The position numbers and the translations under genes were made by a program. Under the pieces are notes generated by a model, which saw nothing but the letters and a program-made list of their open reading frames with translations, did not search any database and was not told the DNA's origin. Positions 60,332 to 63,278 of a DNA stretch of 63,278 bases are shown here, piece after piece. Numbering within the stretch: position 1 is the stretch's first letter; the number at the start of each line of letters is the position of its first letter. The DNA comes from an uncultured Bacteroidota bacterium (GTDB lineage: Bacteria > Bacteroidota > Bacteroidia > Bacteroidales > WCHB1-69), in the NCBI GenBank assembly GCA_902796805.1, contig CADBQG010000024.1, positions 1 through 63,278 on the forward strand, given 5' to 3'.

Positions 60332-62929
60332 TTATTTCTTGTAGAAGACAAATTTGCCGTCCTCTACCGAATCAACCATTATAGTGTCGCCTGCTCCGGC
60401 GTTTTCTGAAAGTATCAGTTTTGAGAGCTCGTTCAGGATTTGTTTCTGGATTACTCGCTTGAGCGGCCGTGCGCCGTACATCGGGTCGTAGCCGAGGTCG
60501 GCAAGCAACTTCATCGCGTAGTCGCTGAACTCAACCCTTATGTTCCTCTGTTCAAGCATAGTGCGCAAACCGTTGAGCTGGAGGTTGATAATCTCCTTGA
60601 TTTCGCGTTTCGACAGCGGCTGGAACATGACGATTTCATCTATTCTGTTCAGAAATTCCGGCTTTAGGGTCTTTTTCAGCAGATCATTTAGTTGTAGCTT
60701 GGTCTTTTGGAAGATTTCGTCGTCGGTGAATGCGCCTGGGTTGGAGTAGTTTTCCTGAATGATATTGGAGCCGAGGTTAGAAGTCATAATGATGATGGTG
60801 TTCTTGAAGTCGGCAACACGCCCCTTGTTGTCGGTAAGCCTGCCGTCGTCGAGGACCTGAAGCAGGATGTTGAACACATCCGGATGGGCCTTCTCTATCT
60901 CATCGAAAAGGATTACAGAGTATGGCTTGCGGCGCACTTTCTCGGTGAGTTGTCCGCCTTCCTCATAACCCACGTATCCCGGAGGCGAGCCTATGAGCCG
61001 CGACACGGAGTGTGCTTCCTGGAACTCGCTCATGTCGAACCGTGTCATTGCGTCCTCGGTGTTGAAGAGATATTCGGCCAGAGCTTTGGCGAGTTCGGTC
61101 TTGCCCACGCCCGTGGTGCCCATGAATATGAAGGAGCCTAACGGGCGGCGTGCGTCCTGCAGCCCCGCGCGACTTCTCCGGATTGCGTCGGAGACGGCCA
61201 CGATGGCCTCATCCTGGCCCACAACCCTCTTGTGCAGTTCCTCCTCGAGATGCAGGAGCTTCGACTTCTCGCTTTGCAGCATTTTGGTTACCGGGATGCC
61301 CGTCCATCGGGCCACCACCTCGGCGATGTCGTCGGCGGTTACCTTCTCGTCGATGAGAGCGTTGTCGCCCTGCAGCTGCTCGAGTTCGGCCTGCAGTTTA
61401 ACGATCTTGTCCTCGTCGTTCTTTATGAGTCCGTAGCGAAGCTCGGCCACGCGGCCGTAGTTGCCCTGGCGCTCCGCGTCGGCAGCTTCTATCTTGTAGT
61501 TCTCGATCTCTTCTTTGCAGTGCTGTATCTGGTCGATGATTTCCTTCTCGCTGCGCCACTTCGAGGAGAGCGTGTTGCGTTTTTCCTGCAACTCGGAGAG
61601 GGTCTTGCTTATCTGCTGCACCTTCTTGTCGTCCTTCTCTATTTTCAGTGCCTCCCTTTCTATTTCAAGCTGTGAGATTCGGTGCTGCACGTCGTCGAGT
61701 TCTTCAGGCACTGAGTTTATCTCAAGTTTGAGTTTCGCGGCGGCCTCGTCGATGAGGTCTATGGCCTTGTCGGGTAGGAAACGGTCGCCAATGTAGCGTT
61801 GCGAGAGCTCTACTGCGGCAATGATAGCCTCGTCCATGATCTTCACTTGGTGGTGGTTCTCATAGCGTTCCTTCAGGCCGCGGAGTATCGAAATCGCGCT
61901 GTATTTGTCGGGTTCCTCTATCCTCACTGGCTGGAATCTTCTCTCGAGGGCCTTGTCTTTCTCAAAATACTTCTGGTATTCGTCGAGGGTGGTTGCGCCA
62001 ATGGAGCGGAGTTCGCCGCGGGCAAGCGCAGGCTTGAGGATGTTGGCCGCGTCCATCGCGCCGTCGCCGGAGGCTCCTGCGCCCACAAGGGTGTGAATCT
62101 CGTCGATGAAGAGTATTATCTCGCCGTTGGACTCTATGACCTCGTTGACCACGCTCTTGAGCCGCTCCTCGAACTCGCCCTTGTACTTCGCGCCGGCAAT
62201 CAGGGCGCCCATGTCAAGGGAGTACAGTTTCTTTGACTTCAGGTTTTCCGGTATGTCGCCGCTCACGAGCCTCTGTGCCAGGCCCTCCGCTATCGCCGTC
62301 TTTCCCACGCCGGCCTCGCCGATGAGAATCGGGTTGTTCTTCGTCCTTCTCGACAGAATCTGCAGCACGCGCCTTATTTCCTCGTCGCGGCCTATCACAG
62401 GGTCGAGTTTGCCCTTCCTGGCCATGTCGTTGAGGTTCTTGGCGTACTTGTTGAGGGCGTTGTAGGTCTCTTCGTGACTCGCGCCCGAGACCTTTTTTCC
62501 GTTGTGGAGTTCTGCCACGGCAGCCTTGAGGCCTTTCTCGGTGACGCCCGCGTCCTTGAGGATGCGCGATGCCGCGCCGCCAGCCATGAACACGCCGTAG
62601 AAAAGATGCTCCACGGCCATGTACTCGTCATGAAGCTCGTCGCAGAACATCACGGCCTTCTGCATGGCGGTCTGTGTTGTGCCGCCAAGGTAGTATTCGT
62701 TCCCGCTGCTCCTCGGCAGACGGTTGATTTCCTGCTCCACCGCCTGCTTCACCGCCTGCGGGTTGCACGACTGTTTCTTCAGCAGGAACGGCACCACGCT
62801 GTCGTCAAGTTCGAGCATCGACTTAAGTACATGGAGCGTGTCAACCTGCTGGTTCTGGTTCCGCGCCGCCACCATCTGGGCGTTCGCTAAAACCTCTTGT
62901 GTCTTTATTGTCAAATTATTCGGGTTCAT
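60332..62929 (-). CDS. clpB: ATP-dependent disaggregase ClpB
   Basis: 865 residues. Clp N domain, two AAA+ modules (Walker [17 protein letters not shown] and [16 protein letters not shown], the second with the arginine-finger region [15 protein letters not shown]), and the coiled-coil middle domain at about 410-530 ([19 protein letters not shown]). It rescues aggregated proteins with DnaK. ATG 62929 has an unusually good Shine-Dalgarno for this phylum (AGGAG, 7 bases upstream on the minus strand). Two -7 elements lie upstream (62964-62971 and 62976-62983). Confidence 0.97.
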   Translation of the reverse strand: MNPNNLTIKTQEVLANAQMVAARNQNQQVDTLHVLKSMLELDDSVVPFLLKKQSCNPQAVKQAVEQEINRLPRSSGNEYYLGGTTQTAMQKAVMFCDELHDEYMAVEHLFYGVFMAGGAASRILKDAGVTEKGLKAAVAELHNGKKVSGASHEETYNALNKYAKNLNDMARKGKLDPVIGRDEEIRRVLQILSRRTKNNPILIGEAGVGKTAIAEGLAQRLVSGDIPENLKSKKLYSLDMGALIAGAKYKGEFEERLKSVVNEVIESNGEIILFIDEIHTLVGAGASGDGAMDAANILKPALARGELRSIGATTLDEYQKYFEKDKALERRFQPVRIEEPDKYSAISILRGLKERYENHHQVKIMDEAIIAAVELSQRYIGDRFLPDKAIDLIDEAAAKLKLEINSVPEELDDVQHRISQLEIEREALKIEKDDKKVQQISKTLSELQEKRNTLSSKWRSEKEIIDQIQHCKEEIENYKIEAADAERQGNYGRVAELRYGLIKNDEDKIVKLQAELEQLQGDNALIDEKVTADDIAEVVARWTGIPVTKMLQSEKSKLLHLEEELHKRVVGQDEAIVAVSDAIRRSRAGLQDARRPLGSFIFMGTTGVGKTELAKALAEYLFNTEDAMTRFDMSEFQEAHSVSRLIGSPPGYVGYEEGGQLTEKVRRKPYSVILFDEIEKAHPDVFNILLQVLDDGRLTDNKGRVADFKNTIIIMTSNLGSNIIQENYSNPGAFTDDEIFQKTKLQLNDLLKKTLKPEFLNRIDEIVMFQPLSKREIKEIINLQLNGLRTMLEQRNIRVEFSDYAMKLLADLGYDPMYGARPLKRVIQKQILNELSKLILSENAGAGDTIMVDSVEDGKFVFYKK

Positions 62930-62963
62930 GTTTTTTCTCCTTTCTTTACATTCCCGCAATTTG

Positions 62964-62983
62964 CAAATATATTGCCAAAGTTA
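62964..62983 (-). promoter_or_regulatory. Two overlapping-region -7 elements for clpB
   Basis: Minus strand TATATTTG (62964-62971) and TAACTTTG (62976-62983) both match TAnnTTTG, suggesting two start sites. Heat-shock control is plausible for clpB but no sigma-32-type or CIRCE site is seen. Confidence 0.5.
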
Positions 62984-62994
62984 GTGTTTAGAAC

Positions 62995-63024
62995 TTAATA
63001 TATAGAATTTAATATATAGAATTT
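62995..63024. repeat. AT-rich direct repeat upstream of clpB
   Basis: TTAATATATAGAATTT is followed at once by AATATATAGAATTT, a near-perfect two-copy tandem repeat. It joins the clpB promoter region to the GC-rich repeat array at 63026. Confidence 0.7.
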
Positions 63025-63025
63025 A

Positions 63026-63278
63026 GTCCTCCCCTTTTCAAGGGGGACTGAGGGGGTTTAAGAAAACAGGGCACACCCCCGCGCATTCAAGAGAGACCCC
63101 CTGAATTCTCCTCAAGAGGGGGACTTGGCAAAATCCATCCCCCTTTTAAGGGGGACCGAGGGGGTTTAAGAAACCGTGTCACCCCCGCGCAGGCAAGAGA
63201 CACCCCCTGAATCCCCCTCAAGAGGGGGACTTGACAAACCTCCCCCTTCTAAGGGGGACCGAGGGGGTTTAAGAAACC
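63026..63278. repeat. GC-rich palindromic tandem repeat array running off the right edge
   Basis: Two complete units and a third partial one, spaced 103-108 bases (GGGGGAC at 63042, 63150 and 63253). Each unit has a first palindrome (CCCCCTTTTAAGGGGG in copy 2), the constant AGGGGGTTTAAGAAA, a CACCCCCGCGCA block, CACCCCCTGAAT, and a second palindrome (CCCCTCAAGAGGGGG), ending in ACTTGRCAAA. Copies differ by scattered substitutions. No reading frame of note is present. Similar CCCCC/GGGGG intergenic repeats occur in other Bacteroidota; the function is unknown. Confidence 0.85.

Noticed and set aside
63026-63278. CRISPR array at the right edge
   Set aside because: The repeats are about 105 bases, internally palindromic and contiguous, with no alternating unique spacers and no cas genes in the window.

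Overview
The window looks like a chromosomal segment of a member of the Bacteroidota, most likely an anaerobic, fermenting Bacteroidales that has a type IX secretion system (T9SS). The reasons are: GldH, DUF4296, DUF5683, DUF3276 and TIGR02757 proteins, which are typical of this phylum; both type A and type B T9SS sorting domains; about eighteen near-perfect TAnnTTTG -7 promoter elements, the signature of the Bacteroidota housekeeping sigma factor; and few Shine-Dalgarno sequences. Metabolic genes fit an anaerobe with meso-DAP peptidoglycan and LPS: an ADP-forming acyl-CoA ligase, an HdrC/HdrD-like iron-sulfur pair, DAP dehydrogenase, LpxB and LptE. I saw no rRNA, tRNA, CRISPR array or intact mobile element.

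Layout. 1-1037: accessory left edge with the end of an Rhs-type gene and a decayed IS4-like transposase. 1038-4917 (minus): gltX followed by a T9SS-secreted PKD protein. 5117-10109 (plus): ROK sugar kinase, phosphohexomutase, ADP-forming acyl-CoA ligase. 10177-15353 (minus): cca, a DUF4296 lipoprotein, ricT, gldH and an unusual protein with two putative PD-(D/E)XK nuclease domains. 15463-20110 (minus): DUF3276, parA, parB, DUF5683, and separately yidC. 20189-25213 (minus): a glycogen/alpha-glucan cluster (debranching enzyme, GT4 glycosyltransferase, GH57) ending in maf. 25385-28563 (minus): exbB-exbD-tonB-folC. 28733-33211 (plus): ftsK, a sigma-54 activator, lptE.

33.2-35.4 kb is an AT-richer patch with three unrecognised genes: an outer-membrane barrel, a PKD-like protein and a small membrane protein. 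Then come a Na/Pi cotransporter, DAP dehydrogenase, DPP IV-type peptidase, a ComM/YifB ATPase, a TonB-dependent receptor with a secreted beta-helix protein, and a DUF2400 protein (35.4-47.2 kb). 47.2-51.5 kb (minus): a tight operon of a basic lipoprotein, M23/LysM peptidase, FG-GAP T9SS protein and TlyA. 51.5-53.5 kb (minus): yqeY-lpxB-tadA. 53.7-60.3 kb (plus): HdrC/HdrD pair, parvulin chaperone, lipoprotein, dUTPase, TPR protein. Last are clpB (minus) and, at the right edge, a GC-rich palindromic repeat array that runs off the window.

Most of the window is core envelope biogenesis, translation and carbon-storage housekeeping. The best candidates for something undescribed are the double-nuclease protein at 10.2-11.6 kb, the orphan patch at 33.4-35.4 kb, the receptor/beta-helix pair at 42-46.5 kb, and the right-edge repeats. 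All functional statements come from reading sequence motifs; no database search was possible.
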